Below, one piece after another: positions 17,222 to 25,295 of a stretch of 64,000 nt of DNA. The notes under the pieces are model-generated. The model was not told where the DNA came from. It was given only the letters and a program-made list of their open reading frames with translations, and searched no databases. The stretch comes from Spirochaetota bacterium (GTDB lineage: Bacteria; Spirochaetota; UBA4802; JAGODF01). The stretch covers positions 186,001-250,000 of the forward strand of contig JARKUF010000004.1 of the NCBI GenBank assembly GCA_029974015.1, read 5' to 3'. Position 1 is the first letter of the stretch. Each line of letters starts with the position of its first letter. Position numbers and translations under genes: made by a program.

Positions 17222-17243
17222 AATAATTGTTCAATTAATACAC

Positions 17244-17279
17244 AAAAAAACGTCTTCTTCTGTCAGGAGGCGTTTTTTT
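17244..17279 (+). terminator. Rho-independent terminator after rlpA
   Basis: An A-run and AACGTCTTC pair across an 8-base loop with GGAGGCGTT, followed by a run of Ts (17273-17279). It lies 23 bases after the rlpA stop and isolates the following super-cluster. Confidence 0.85.
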
Positions 17280-17308
17280 AAATTAATGAATTGAATAAGA
17301 AAAAAATA

Positions 17309-17336
17309 TTGACTTAAAAACCCCATTTTTTAATAT
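17309..17336 (+). promoter_or_regulatory. Sigma-70-type promoter for tRNA-Thr and the rpmG operon
   Basis: TTGACT at 17309-17314 and TAATAT at 17331-17336 are separated by 16 bases. The predicted start is close to 17343, nine bases before the tRNA. It is the first promoter after the rlpA terminator and probably serves the start of the whole translation cluster. Confidence 0.75.
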
Positions 17337-17351
17337 TTTGTCTCCATGTGT

Positions 17352-17424
17352 GCCCACGTAGCTCAGTCGGGAGAGCATTTGCATGGTAAGCAAAAGGTCA
17401 CCAGTTCGATTCTGGTCGTGGGCT
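17352..17424 (+). tRNA. tRNA-Thr (anticodon GGU)
   Basis: The 73-base cloverleaf has acceptor GCCCACG / CGTGGGC, D-arm GCTC...GAGC, anticodon stem TTTGC / GCAAA with loop ATGGTAA (anticodon GGU) and T arm ACCAG-TTCGATT-CTGGT, discriminator T. CCA is not encoded. It precedes rpmG, a position often occupied by a tRNA gene in bacteria. A small GC hairpin (ACCGGC / GCCGGT, 17439-17458) follows and may mark 3' processing. Confidence 0.97.
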
Positions 17425-17574
17425 ATGCGTGTAGCGGGACCGGCTTTCGCATGCCGGTTCGGATCCAGGGGTTTTATCTTTTTCCTTGATTAATATCCCT
17501 AAAAATTACATCGAACGGAACGATTCTGCTCAAAGGGTTGAGTTTGCGCGAGCATTTGGGGAGTCGGCTGCGGC

Positions 17575-17599
17575 GGGGCGGTGATGGTTGCACCGCCCC
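17575..17599 (+). promoter_or_regulatory. GC-rich leader hairpin upstream of rpmG
   Basis: GGGGCGGTG and CACCGCCCC form a perfect 9-bp stem with a 7-base loop in the 221-base spacer between tRNA-Thr and rpmG. There is no T-run after it, so it is more likely an RNA structure or processing site than a terminator. It ends 46 bases before the rpmG start. Confidence 0.5.
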
Positions 17600-17645
17600 G
17601 TATGTGAAGTTGAGCGTACAATAATTTAAATTAAAGGTCAAGCCA

Positions 17646-17798
17646 ATGCGCGATATTATTCTGTTATCATGCAAGGATTGCAAACGCCGTAATTATTCCA
17701 TCACGAAGAACAAAAAGACGCAGACGGGCAAACTTGAAGTGATGAAGTACTGCAAATTCTGCAATAAACACACCTTGCACAAGGAAACGAAGGCCTGA
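17646..17798 (+). CDS. rpmG: 50S ribosomal protein L33
   Basis: This 50-codon gene is too short for most length cut-offs. It begins [18 protein letters not shown] and ends [10 protein letters not shown]. It is the zinc (C+) form of L33, with Cys pairs at 9/12 and 36/39. The start ATG is preceded by AAAGGTCAAGCCA with AAGG at acceptable distance. It is the first protein gene of the cluster and stands in its conserved place before secE and nusG. Confidence 0.97.
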   Translation: MRDIILLSCKDCKRRNYSITKNKKTQTGKLEVMKYCKFCNKHTLHKETKA

Positions 17799-17841
17799 GG
17801 CGGTCGCGGCCGGAGCTTTCCAACTTCATTTATAAGGTATC

Positions 17842-18027
17842 ATGCCCATGAAGATTTTTGAATTTGTCCGGGAATCCAGGGAGGAACTGAAGAAGGTCAC
17901 ATGGCCCGAGAAGGACGAGGTGAGCAATTTCACCATCGTTGTGATCGTAACGCTCGTTATTGTATCCGTGTTTCTCGCTTTTGTCGATTTCTTTTTGAAC
18001 CATATTATCGGGATGATAGTGAGATAA
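17842..18027 (+). CDS. secE: Preprotein translocase subunit SecE
   Basis: At 61 residues this is the short, single-helix form of SecE. It has the amphipathic N-terminal helix VRESREELKKVTWPEKDEV with the conserved KKVTWP motif, then one membrane helix (IVVIVTLVIVSVFLAFVDFFL). It clamps SecY in the SecYEG channel. ATG 17842 follows AAGG; an ATG two codons later is also possible. NusG follows after four bases. Confidence 0.96.
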   Translation: MPMKIFEFVRESREELKKVTWPEKDEVSNFTIVVIVTLVIVSVFLAFVDFFLNHIIGMIVR

Positions 18028-18031
18028 CAAT

Positions 18032-18589
18032 ATGGAAAAAGAGTGGTACGTTCTACATACCTATTCCGGCCACGAAAACAAGGTCAAGCTGGCGATAGAG
18101 AAAAAACTTATGAACCTCGGTTTGGAGAATGAGAGGGATTTCAGAATAAAAATTCCTACACTGGACGTTCCCGAGATCAAGGACGGAAAAAAGCGCATGA
18201 AGTCCAGGAAATTTTTTCCGGGATACATTCTCATTGAGGTTGTTCTCAACGACGATGTTCGGAAGCTCGTCAAGGACACTCCGGGCGTGACTAATTTCCT
18301 GGGGGTTTTCGATTACAGCAAGGGTACTTTTGAACCCAAAGCGCTTTCCCGGAGCGAAGTAAGCAATCTCTTTGAGCATGCGGGTGAACAGAAAGTCAAG
18401 GAAAAGGTGTCGGTCGCCATGGAGTTTTCCGTGGGGGAACACATCAAAGTCATTGACGGACCTTTTAGCAACTTCAGCGGGACCATTGAGGAGGTATTCC
18501 CTGAAAAGGGGAGGCTCCGCGTGAAAGTGGAGATTTTCGGCAGGGCAACTCCGGTGGAACTGGATTTTTTGCAGGTTGGAAAAATTTGA
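18032..18589 (+). CDS. nusG: Transcription termination/antitermination protein NusG
   Basis: The 185-residue protein has the NGN domain (EWYVLHTYSGHENKVK, FPGYILIEVVLNDD, TPGVTNFLG) and a C-terminal KOW domain (FSVGEHIKVIDGPFSNFSG). NusG binds the RNA polymerase clamp, lowers pausing and couples to Rho or ribosomal S10. Length and layout are normal. An 86-base spacer with a TATAAT at 18648-18653 follows, which could hold a promoter for rplK, but no good -35 lies at the right distance. Confidence 0.97.
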   Translation: MEKEWYVLHTYSGHENKVKLAIEKKLMNLGLENERDFRIKIPTLDVPEIKDGKKRMKSRKFFPGYILIEVVLNDDVRKLVKDTPGVTNFLGVFDYSKGTFEPKALSRSEVSNLFEHAGEQKVKEKVSVAMEFSVGEHIKVIDGPFSNFSGTIEEVFPEKGRLRVKVEIFGRATPVELDFLQVGKI

Positions 18590-18675
18590 CGGCCTCCGAA
18601 CCGGACAAATTGGTGCACGGGTCGGCATTGTTGTTACTGTTATCATTTATAATATAGAAGAAAAGGAATTTCGAC

Positions 18676-19113
18676 ATGGCTCCAAAGAAGAAAAAGAAAA
18701 TACTCGTGGAAATCAAGCTCCAGATTGTCGGCGGACAGGCGACCCCGGCGCCCCCGGTGGGGCCGGCCCTGGGCCAGCATGGCTTAAACATCATGGAATT
18801 CTGCAAGACGTTTAACGACAGGACCAAAAGCCAGACCGGCACCATTCTCCCCGTCGTAATTTCGGTGTATGAGGACAGGACCTACACGTTTATAGTGAAG
18901 TCCTCTCCGGCATCGGTGTTGGTAAGGAAGGCCGCGGGGCTCGAAAAGGGGTCGAGCGATCCAAGCAAAACGAAAGTAGGTAAAATCACACGCAAACAGC
19001 TTGAAGAGATCGCAACGCTGAAGATGCAGGACCTCAACGCGAATGATATTGACGCCGGGATAAAGATTATTGCGGGCACCGCAAAGTCGATGGGTATCGA
19101 ACCCGAACTGTAA
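18676..19113 (+). CDS. rplK: 50S ribosomal protein L11
   Basis: The 145-residue protein carries the L11 signature [21 protein letters not shown], and KTGRITRKQ-like [13 protein letters not shown] in the rRNA-binding half. It forms the GTPase-associated centre with 23S rRNA. A ribosome-binding site AAGGAA precedes the ATG. Downstream, a dispersed repeat copy separates it from rplA, with which it is normally closely linked. Confidence 0.98.
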   Translation: MAPKKKKKILVEIKLQIVGGQATPAPPVGPALGQHGLNIMEFCKTFNDRTKSQTGTILPVVISVYEDRTYTFIVKSSPASVLVRKAAGLEKGSSDPSKTKVGKITRKQLEEIATLKMQDLNANDIDAGIKIIAGTAKSMGIEPEL

Positions 19114-19121
19114 GACATTAA

Positions 19122-19241
19122 GGCAGCCTCTAATACTCAGGGTTTTCCGCGCGCTGAAGGTATGCGGAAAACCAGAGTGATGAATTTGCCAGTAGTTACA
19201 ATTATTGGGAATCTTAAAAAACTTAATTTTTGCGGTCCCCT
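19122..19241 (+). repeat. Dispersed palindromic repeat inside the rplK-rplA gap
   Basis: This is a complete copy in plus orientation: GGCAGCCTCTAAT end, then GGGTTTTCCGCGCGC-TGAAGG-TATGCGGAAAACC central hairpin, CAGTAGTTACAATTATTGGG, then an AT-rich terminal segment ending GGTCCCC. It begins 8 bases after the rplK stop and ends 30 bases before the rplA start, so it lies inside a ribosomal protein operon and would be transcribed. Confidence 0.75.
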
Positions 19242-19271
19242 AAAAAAGTTGATCCATATCGAGGATGTGTC

Positions 19272-19949
19272 ATGAAACACGGGAAAAAGGTTGTTGATGC
19301 GAAATCCAGGGTAGACAAAAAGAAATTGTACGACCTCATCGATGCCGTAAGGCTCATGAGGGAGGTCAAGTATGCGAATTTCGACGAAACCGTGGAAGTG
19401 GGCGTCAAGGTCGTACACAAGAGCTTGCAGAACGTACGGGGTGCGGTGACGCTTCCCTATGGGACCGGCAAAGATGTCAAGGTCCTGGTCATCTGCAAGG
19501 GGGACAAACAGAAGGAAGCCCGGGAAGCCGGCGCCGACTTTGTCGGAGCAGATGACGTCATTGAAAAGATCAAGGGGGGGTGGCTTGATTTTCAGGCCGT
19601 AGTGGCGACCCCGGACATGATGAAAGAAGTGGGGAAGCTCGGCCCCATGCTTGGGCGTAAGGGTCTTATGCCCAAGCCCAAGGCTGGTACGGTGACAGAC
19701 GACATCAAAGGTATCGTTAAAGAGCTCAAGGGCGGGCGCATAGAATACAAGGCCGATAAGACCGGGGTCATCCATGTCGGAGTCGGCAAGATGTCCTTCG
19801 ATGAACAGAAAATTGAGGAAAACATAAAGGCGTTTTTCAACCAGGTGGTGAGGGACAAGCCCTCGGACGCGAAGGGCAACTATATAAAGTCGGTGCATAT
19901 ATGCTCGACGATGGGGCCTGGAATAAAAATCAACCACAAGGGGATATAA
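19272..19949 (+). CDS. rplA: 50S ribosomal protein L1
   Basis: The 225-residue protein has the L1 features [20 protein letters not shown] and [19 protein letters not shown]. It binds the L1 stalk of 23S rRNA and often represses its own operon. ATG 19272 is chosen because GAGGAT lies six bases upstream; an upstream TTG frame extends into the repeat and is unlikely. rplJ begins six bases after the stop. Confidence 0.98.
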   Translation: MKHGKKVVDAKSRVDKKKLYDLIDAVRLMREVKYANFDETVEVGVKVVHKSLQNVRGAVTLPYGTGKDVKVLVICKGDKQKEAREAGADFVGADDVIEKIKGGWLDFQAVVATPDMMKEVGKLGPMLGRKGLMPKPKAGTVTDDIKGIVKELKGGRIEYKADKTGVIHVGVGKMSFDEQKIEENIKAFFNQVVRDKPSDAKGNYIKSVHICSTMGPGIKINHKGI

Positions 19950-19954
19950 CGGAT

Positions 19955-20473
19955 ATGGTCAAACAATACAAGGTTGATGAAGTGGCCGGTCTCGCCGAAA
20001 AGCTGGGCGAGCGGAAAAATATCATCCTCACTCATTACAGCGGTATTAAGGTCAAGGACCTGAGCGTCCTGAGGAAAAAGCTCCGCGCCGCCGGAATCGA
20101 ATACAAGGTGGTAAAAAACAACCTGTTCCGTCTGGCCCTGAAACGGTCCGGGCTTGTCGCTGTGGATGAACATCTGAAGGGGCCCACGGCCGTCGCCTTC
20201 ATGAGCGAGGATATCAGCGCCGCCGCCAAGATACTCAAAGAATTCAAAAAGGAATTTGCCGAGTTTAACATCAGGGCCGGGGTGATGGAAAACGTGGTAT
20301 ACGACGCCGCCCAGGTCGATATGATCGCCGACCTGCCCTCTAAGGAAGTGGTCCTGTCCCAGGTGATGATGATGATAAACGCGCCTCTTACCCGGGTGGC
20401 TACGGGGATAAACCAGGTGATGGCCGCGCTCGCTCGGGGCATCAACGCCGTGGCGGAGAAGCAGGGTTTATAA
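19955..20473 (+). CDS. rplJ: 50S ribosomal protein L10
   Basis: The 172-residue protein shows the L10 motif YSGIKVKDLSVLRKKLRAAGIEYKVVKNNL and the C-terminal helix that carries L12 dimers. ATG 19955 follows AAGGGGAT at good spacing. A 230-base spacer to rplL follows; it shows no convincing hairpin with a T-run and no clear promoter. Confidence 0.97.
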   Translation: MVKQYKVDEVAGLAEKLGERKNIILTHYSGIKVKDLSVLRKKLRAAGIEYKVVKNNLFRLALKRSGLVAVDEHLKGPTAVAFMSEDISAAAKILKEFKKEFAEFNIRAGVMENVVYDAAQVDMIADLPSKEVVLSQVMMMINAPLTRVATGINQVMAALARGINAVAEKQGL

Positions 20474-20703
20474 TGTACATCTCGGCGGCTTGACAGGCCG
20501 CGTTTTGCACAACCGTGATATCGTACCGTGCGTACGAAGCGGAAATTAATAAGGAATGGTAAGGGTTTCAGAGGTTTGTTATTCATTATCGAATTCGGTC
20601 GATGACCGTTGAGTTTTGAATACCATGCTTTCCCCCTTATAGGTTTTTACGGCAACGACCGTATTAACTTGATAGAAGATCACTAAGTATAAGGAGAAAA
20701 ACA

Positions 20704-21084
20704 ATGGCTAAATTGTCCACAGAAGAACTGCTCGATGCGATAGGGAATCTCACCGTCGTTGAGGCCGCCGAGCTTGTGAAGGCTATGGAGGAAAAATTCG
20801 GGATTTCCGCGGCCGCTCCGGTGGCGGTGGCGGCGGCTGTCGCAGGTCCCGCCGCCGAGGCTGTCGAAGAGAAGACCGAGTTCGACGTCATCCTCAAGAG
20901 CTTCGGAGAGAAGAAGATCGAAGTCATCAAGGAAGTCCGCGCTATCACCGGTTTGGGGCTCAAGGAAGCCAAGGAACTTGTCGAGGCCGGTGGAAAGACC
21001 GTAAAGGAAAAAGCGTCCAAGGAAGAGGCCGCCAAGATCAAGGAAACTCTTGAGAAAGTCGGGGCCACTGTTGAACTTAAATAA
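20704..21084 (+). CDS. rplL: 50S ribosomal protein L7/L12
   Basis: The 126-residue protein has the N-terminal dimerisation helix, an Ala/Val-rich hinge ([18 protein letters not shown]) and the globular domain with [21 protein letters not shown] and [12 protein letters not shown]. It recruits translational GTPases. AAGGAG lies at ideal spacing before the ATG, consistent with the high synthesis rate needed for four copies per ribosome. Confidence 0.98.
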   Translation: MAKLSTEELLDAIGNLTVVEAAELVKAMEEKFGISAAAPVAVAAAVAGPAAEAVEEKTEFDVILKSFGEKKIEVIKEVRAITGLGLKEAKELVEAGGKTVKEKASKEEAAKIKETLEKVGATVELK

Positions 21085-21124
21085 GTTCAGGCCTGGTCTT
21101 TTTACAACAGCTCAGTTGATAGTG

Positions 21125-21161
21125 CCGATAGGTTTGGTTGCGTGTCAGTCAAACCTATCGG
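21125..21161 (+). terminator. Attenuator-like hairpin between rplL and rpoB
   Basis: CCGATAGGTTTG and CAAACCTATCGG form a perfect 12-bp stem with a 13-base loop, 40 bases after the rplL stop. A TTTTTT run follows only after 11 bases. In E. coli the same gap holds an attenuator and an RNase III site that lower rpoBC expression relative to rplJL; a similar role is inferred here. Confidence 0.65.
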
Positions 21162-21386
21162 TGTCTATATGATTTTTTCCCGCCCCAGGCGTTGCGTCGG
21201 GAGCGCGGTTTTTTCCTTTATGTGGGCCTTAACTTGTCTCATTTTTTTCAGGGATTATTGATGGGGAAAGCGATTATTGCCGAAGATATGTGCCGGCAGG
21301 GGAATGGCCAGATACTTTTTAGGGTGCCCCATTTGAATCCCTTAAACGCCCGTGAATGATTTTTATCTCGCTTACAATAGTCTGAT
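21162..21386. other. Non-coding part of the rplL-rpoB gap
   Basis: The rplL-rpoB gap is 446 bases in all. This middle part contains T-runs (21173-21178, 21212-21217, 21242-21248) and GC-rich short dyads but no gene I can support. It lies between the attenuator-like hairpin and the repeat copy. Confidence 0.5.
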
Positions 21387-21505
21387 GAGGATCTTAAAAA
21401 TTTAATTTTTAAGATTCCCATAAATTGTAACCGCAGGCAAACTCAGCACTTAGGTTTTTTCGGCCGCCTTCGGCGGGCGGGAAAACCCAATAATTAGAGG
21501 TTGCC
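21387..21505 (-). repeat. Dispersed palindromic repeat in the rpoB leader
   Basis: This copy is in minus orientation. Read on the plus strand it runs GATCTTAAAAATTTAATTTT, TAAATTGTAACCGCAGG, ACTTAGG, the GC hairpin CGCCTTCGGCGGGCGGG, AAAACCCAATAATTAGAGG and TTGCC. Its end is only 25 bases before the rpoB ATG, so the element lies within the rpoB untranslated leader. Confidence 0.75.
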
Positions 21506-21530
21506 TAATATAATTTAGGTTGGATCGTTT

Positions 21531-24500
21531 ATGCAAAAACCCGGAAATGTTGTCGACTTTGGAAGAATAACGGCCCATATCGATCTTCCAAACCTCATCG
21601 AGGTCCAGCTTCAGTCCTACGACTGGTTCCTACAGGCCGGCCTTGAACTCCGAAAAAGGAAAACCCAGGGTCTCCAGGAAGTTTTCGAGGAGATTTTTCC
21701 AATAGAGAGCCCCCATGAGGACGTGGTACTCGAGTTTATCGATTACGAAATCGGCGAGCCGAAGTATTCCGAACAGGAATGCAAAGAACGGGACGTCACC
21801 TTTGCCGCTCCCCTGAAGGCCACCATACGCCTTATCAAGAAAGACAGCATGGAGGTCCGAGAACAGACCGTGTACATGGGCGATATACCCCTCATGACAT
21901 CGCGGGGCACCTTCATTATAAACGGTGCCGAGCGTGTGGTGGTAAACCAGCTTCACCGCTCCCCTGGAATTTTCTTCTTCTATGACGAAGTCGAGCGTAT
22001 TTATAACGCCCGTGTGATTCCCGACAGGGGTTCCTGGCTGGAATTCGAAATGGACAAGAAAGGATATCTCATCGCGCGGATCGACCGTAAAAAGAAGTTT
22101 TCAGCCACCCTTCTCATGCGTGCATTTGGATATGAAACTAACGAATCAATTATTAAGCTTTTTTACCCCACCCGCACCGTCTTACTTAATAGCGAAAAAG
22201 CATTTGAGGAGCTAAATGCCCGGCGTGTCGCCGCCGACGTTGTAAGCGGTGAAAGCGGAGAAATCATTATAAGCGCCGGAGAGCGGATCAACATCGATGT
22301 TGTTGACCGTTTCAAGGAAGAAAACGTCGCCAAAGTCGAGATCATTGAGTTCCCCAACAATAAGGACGACTCCTTCCTCGTCAATTCACTCGATAAAGAC
22401 ATGGAGCTGGTCAACGGCGTGGGCGGTGAATACACCATATCCCAGAAGGCGATATTAAAAATACACGAGATTATGCGCCCCGGCGAGCCGAGGAATATCG
22501 ACAACGCCATGGCGGAGCTCAACAGGCTTTTCTTCAACCCAAGGACCTACAGCCTGGGCGCCGTGGGGCGCTATATCATAAACAAGAAATTCGGCATCCA
22601 CAAATTCAAGAAGAAGACAGGAATCGGGGAGGAAATCAAAAGGAACAAGGCCCTGAAGGAGATTGCCGACAAGGTAGCCTCGGTTATCCGCAAGGACAAG
22701 CACAGCTATCTGAAAGTCATGCAGACCATGTCCGAGGATATCAGGAAAAATATCGGAGATGTGCGCGTCCTGGACCTGGAAATCCTCACCGAAATCGACA
22801 TTATTTACACGCTAAAAAGCCTTCTCTATATCATCGCTGAGGACAGGTCGTTCCTTGATTCAAAGGAATACACGATTGACGGATCGAAGAAGAAGATGGA
22901 CATCGAGGTCTTCACCAGCGTTGATGACATCGACCACCTGGGTAATCGTCGGATCCGTTCCGTCGGGGAGCTTCTTTCCAATCAGATAAAAGTCGGTTTC
23001 CAGAGGATGGAGCGCGTCATCAAGGAAAGGATGACCATCCAGGACTTGGACGTGGTGACGCCCCAGGCCCTCATCAGCATCAAGCCGATCACGGCGGTCA
23101 TCAACGAATTTTTCGGATCCAGCCAGCTTTCCCAGTTCATGGACCAGACAAATCCGCTGGCTGAGCTCACCCACAAAAGGCGCCTCAACGCCCTGGGGCC
23201 AGGCGGCCTTTCCCGTGAGAGGGCAGGTTTTGAAGTGCGTGACGTGCACCCCTCCCATTATGGCAGGATGTGTCCCATTGAAACACCGGAAGGGCCGAAC
23301 ATTGGCCTCATCGTATCTATGAGCACCTATGCTCGTATCAATGAGTACGGTTTCATAGAGACGCCCTACCGTGTCGTTGAAAACGGAAGGGTCACCGAGG
23401 AGATCGAATATCTCACGGCCGACGAGGAGGACAACGAATCCATTGCCCAGGCGAACGAGCCCCTTGACGAAAAAGGTTTCTTCGTCGAGAAGGACCATAT
23501 CATCTGCCGCAACAGAGGCAACTATCCTTCGATGAAACCCACGGATGTCAAGTATATGGACGTGGCGCCGTCGCAGATATTCTCCGTTTCGACATGTCTC
23601 ATCCCCTTCCTTGAGCACAATGACGCGAACAGGGCCCTCATGGGTTCGAACATGCAGCGTCAGGCGGTGCCGCTCCTCACCGAGGACATACCCCTGGTCG
23701 GCACCGGTATAGAAAAATCGGCTGCCTACGATTCCGGCGTCCTCGTCATCGCCAGAAGGGCGGGGGAAGTTGTGTACGTCGACGCCGGGATGATAAAAGT
23801 GAAAACCTCCGGCGGCGATATCGATACATACGAGCTTTTGAAGTTCAAGCGCACCAATCAGGGGACCTGTTTCAACCAGAAGCCCGTGGTGGTAGAAGGA
23901 GACCGCGTGAAAACCGGAGATGTTCTGGCCGATGGACCCGCCACGAACAACGGCCGCCTCGCTCTCGGGAAGAACATCCTGGTGGCCTTCATGCCCTGGA
24001 TGGGGTACAATTTTGAGGACGCGATCCTTATTTCCGAAAAGCTTGTGAAGGAAGACACTTTTACTTCTATCCATATAGAGCAGTTCGAAGTGGAAGCACG
24101 GGAAACGAAGCTCGGGCGCGAAACCATCACCCGGGACATTCCAAACTTAAGCGAAAAAGCCTTCAGGGACTTAGACGGCGGCGGAGTGGTGAGGCTTGGC
24201 GCCTTTGTGAAGCCCGATGATATCCTTGTAGGCAAGGTCACACCCAAGGGAGAGCAGGACCTCACTCCGGAATACAAGCTCCTGCACTCTATCTTCGGGG
24301 AAAAGGCGCGGGAAGTGCGCGACACTTCCCTCAGGGTCCCCAATGGGGTCGAGGGTATCATCATCGACGTGAAGCGTTTTTCTCGCGAAAGCGGGGACGA
24401 ACTGGCTCCCGGCGTGGAAGAGCTCGTAAAAGTCTACATCGCCACCAAGAGGAAAATTTCCGTGGGCGATAAGATGGCGGGCCGACACGGAAACAAGGGC

Positions 24501-25232
24501 GTCATATCGAAGATAGTCCCCGAGTACGACATGCCGTATCTCCCTGATGGAACCCCGGTCGATATCGTCCTCAATCCTCTTTCGGTCCCGTCCCGAATGA
24601 ATCTGGGCCAGCTCCTCGAGGCTGAGCTTGCCTGGGCCGCCGAGAAACTCGGGTTCATAGCAGAGACTCCGGTTTTCGACGGCGCCTCGGAGGTCGAGAT
24701 CAGGGAATACATGAAGAAGGCGAACCTACCCGATAATTCCAAATCGGTTATTTATGACGGGCGGTCCGGGAAGAGCTTCGAAAACAGGGTCATGTGCGGC
24801 CAGATATATATGCTGAAGCTCGCACACATGGTGGACGACAAGATCCATGCCCGCTCCACCGGGCCATACTCTCTTGTGACCCAGCAGCCCCTGGGGGGCA
24901 AGGCCCAGTTCGGCGGCCAGCGGCTCGGGGAGATGGAGGTTTGGGCCCTGGAGGCGTACGGCGCGGCCTATACGCTTCAGGAACTTCTCACTGTGAAATC
25001 CGACGATATGCTCGGACGGGCAAGGATATACGAGGCGATTGTAAAAGGTATCAACACCACTACGCCGGGCATCCCTGAATCGTTCAATGTGCTGATCCAG
25101 GAGCTCCGCGGCCTCGCCCTGGATGTGAAAATTTACGACGAGAACGGGAATGAGGTGAGCCTGTCGGAGTGGAGCGAAGGGTACAACAAGCCGAAGAAGC
25201 GCATTATGCTGGATAAATTGCAGAATATTTAA
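21531..25232 (+). CDS. rpoB: DNA-directed RNA polymerase subunit beta
   Basis: The 1233-residue beta subunit is complete. The rifampicin pocket reads [20 protein letters not shown] then [20 protein letters not shown]; residue Asn553 occupies the position of E. coli Ser531. Asn at this place is linked to natural rifampicin resistance in Treponema and Borrelia. The C-terminal lobe contains [15 protein letters not shown] and [21 protein letters not shown]. The start ATG has no strong ribosome-binding site within 10 bases (TAGGTTGGATCG). Confidence 0.99.
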   Translation: MQKPGNVVDFGRITAHIDLPNLIEVQLQSYDWFLQAGLELRKRKTQGLQEVFEEIFPIESPHEDVVLEFIDYEIGEPKYSEQECKERDVTFAAPLKATIRLIKKDSMEVREQTVYMGDIPLMTSRGTFIINGAERVVVNQLHRSPGIFFFYDEVERIYNARVIPDRGSWLEFEMDKKGYLIARIDRKKKFSATLLMRAFGYETNESIIKLFYPTRTVLLNSEKAFEELNARRVAADVVSGESGEIIISAGERINIDVVDRFKEENVAKVEIIEFPNNKDDSFLVNSLDKDMELVNGVGGEYTISQKAILKIHEIMRPGEPRNIDNAMAELNRLFFNPRTYSLGAVGRYIINKKFGIHKFKKKTGIGEEIKRNKALKEIADKVASVIRKDKHSYLKVMQTMSEDIRKNIGDVRVLDLEILTEIDIIYTLKSLLYIIAEDRSFLDSKEYTIDGSKKKMDIEVFTSVDDIDHLGNRRIRSVGELLSNQIKVGFQRMERVIKERMTIQDLDVVTPQALISIKPITAVINEFFGSSQLSQFMDQTNPLAELTHKRRLNALGPGGLSRERAGFEVRDVHPSHYGRMCPIETPEGPNIGLIVSMSTYARINEYGFIETPYRVVENGRVTEEIEYLTADEEDNESIAQANEPLDEKGFFVEKDHIICRNRGNYPSMKPTDVKYMDVAPSQIFSVSTCLIPFLEHNDANRALMGSNMQRQAVPLLTEDIPLVGTGIEKSAAYDSGVLVIARRAGEVVYVDAGMIKVKTSGGDIDTYELLKFKRTNQGTCFNQKPVVVEGDRVKTGDVLADGPATNNGRLALGKNILVAFMPWMGYNFEDAILISEKLVKEDTFTSIHIEQFEVEARETKLGRETITRDIPNLSEKAFRDLDGGGVVRLGAFVKPDDILVGKVTPKGEQDLTPEYKLLHSIFGEKAREVRDTSLRVPNGVEGIIIDVKRFSRESGDELAPGVEELVKVYIATKRKISVGDKMAGRHGNKGVISKIVPEYDMPYLPDGTPVDIVLNPLSVPSRMNLGQLLEAELAWAAEKLGFIAETPVFDGASEVEIREYMKKANLPDNSKSVIYDGRSGKSFENRVMCGQIYMLKLAHMVDDKIHARSTGPYSLVTQQPLGGKAQFGGQRLGEMEVWALEAYGAAYTLQELLTVKSDDMLGRARIYEAIVKGINTTTPGIPESFNVLIQELRGLALDVKIYDENGNEVSLSEWSEGYNKPKKRIMLDKLQNI

Positions 25233-25234
25233 AC

Positions 25235-25260
25235 CGGGCAGGAGGCGCCTCCGAGGCCCG
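25235..25260 (+). promoter_or_regulatory. Hairpin in the rpoB-rpoC gap
   Basis: The 12-base perfect palindrome GGAGGCGCCTCC (25241-25252) is enclosed by CGGGC / GCCCG, giving a stable nested dyad three bases after the rpoB stop. There is no T-run. It may be an mRNA stability or processing element. Confidence 0.5.
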
Positions 25261-25295
25261 CGTTGTGTACACTATTTTAACGAAGGTTTAAGGGA

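Noticed and set aside
18625-18653. Promoter in the nusG-rplK gap
   Set aside because: There is a perfect TATAAT at 18648-18653, but the only -35-like TTGTTG is 14 bases away, too close to claim.
21138-21359. A 73-codon frame in the rplL-rpoB gap
   Set aside because: It begins inside the attenuator-like hairpin, has no good ribosome-binding site and no recognisable protein pattern.
22860-24074. A 404-codon minus-strand frame inside rpoB
   Set aside because: It lies wholly in the rif and catalytic core of rpoB and has no independent signals; high GC at third positions produces long antisense frames.
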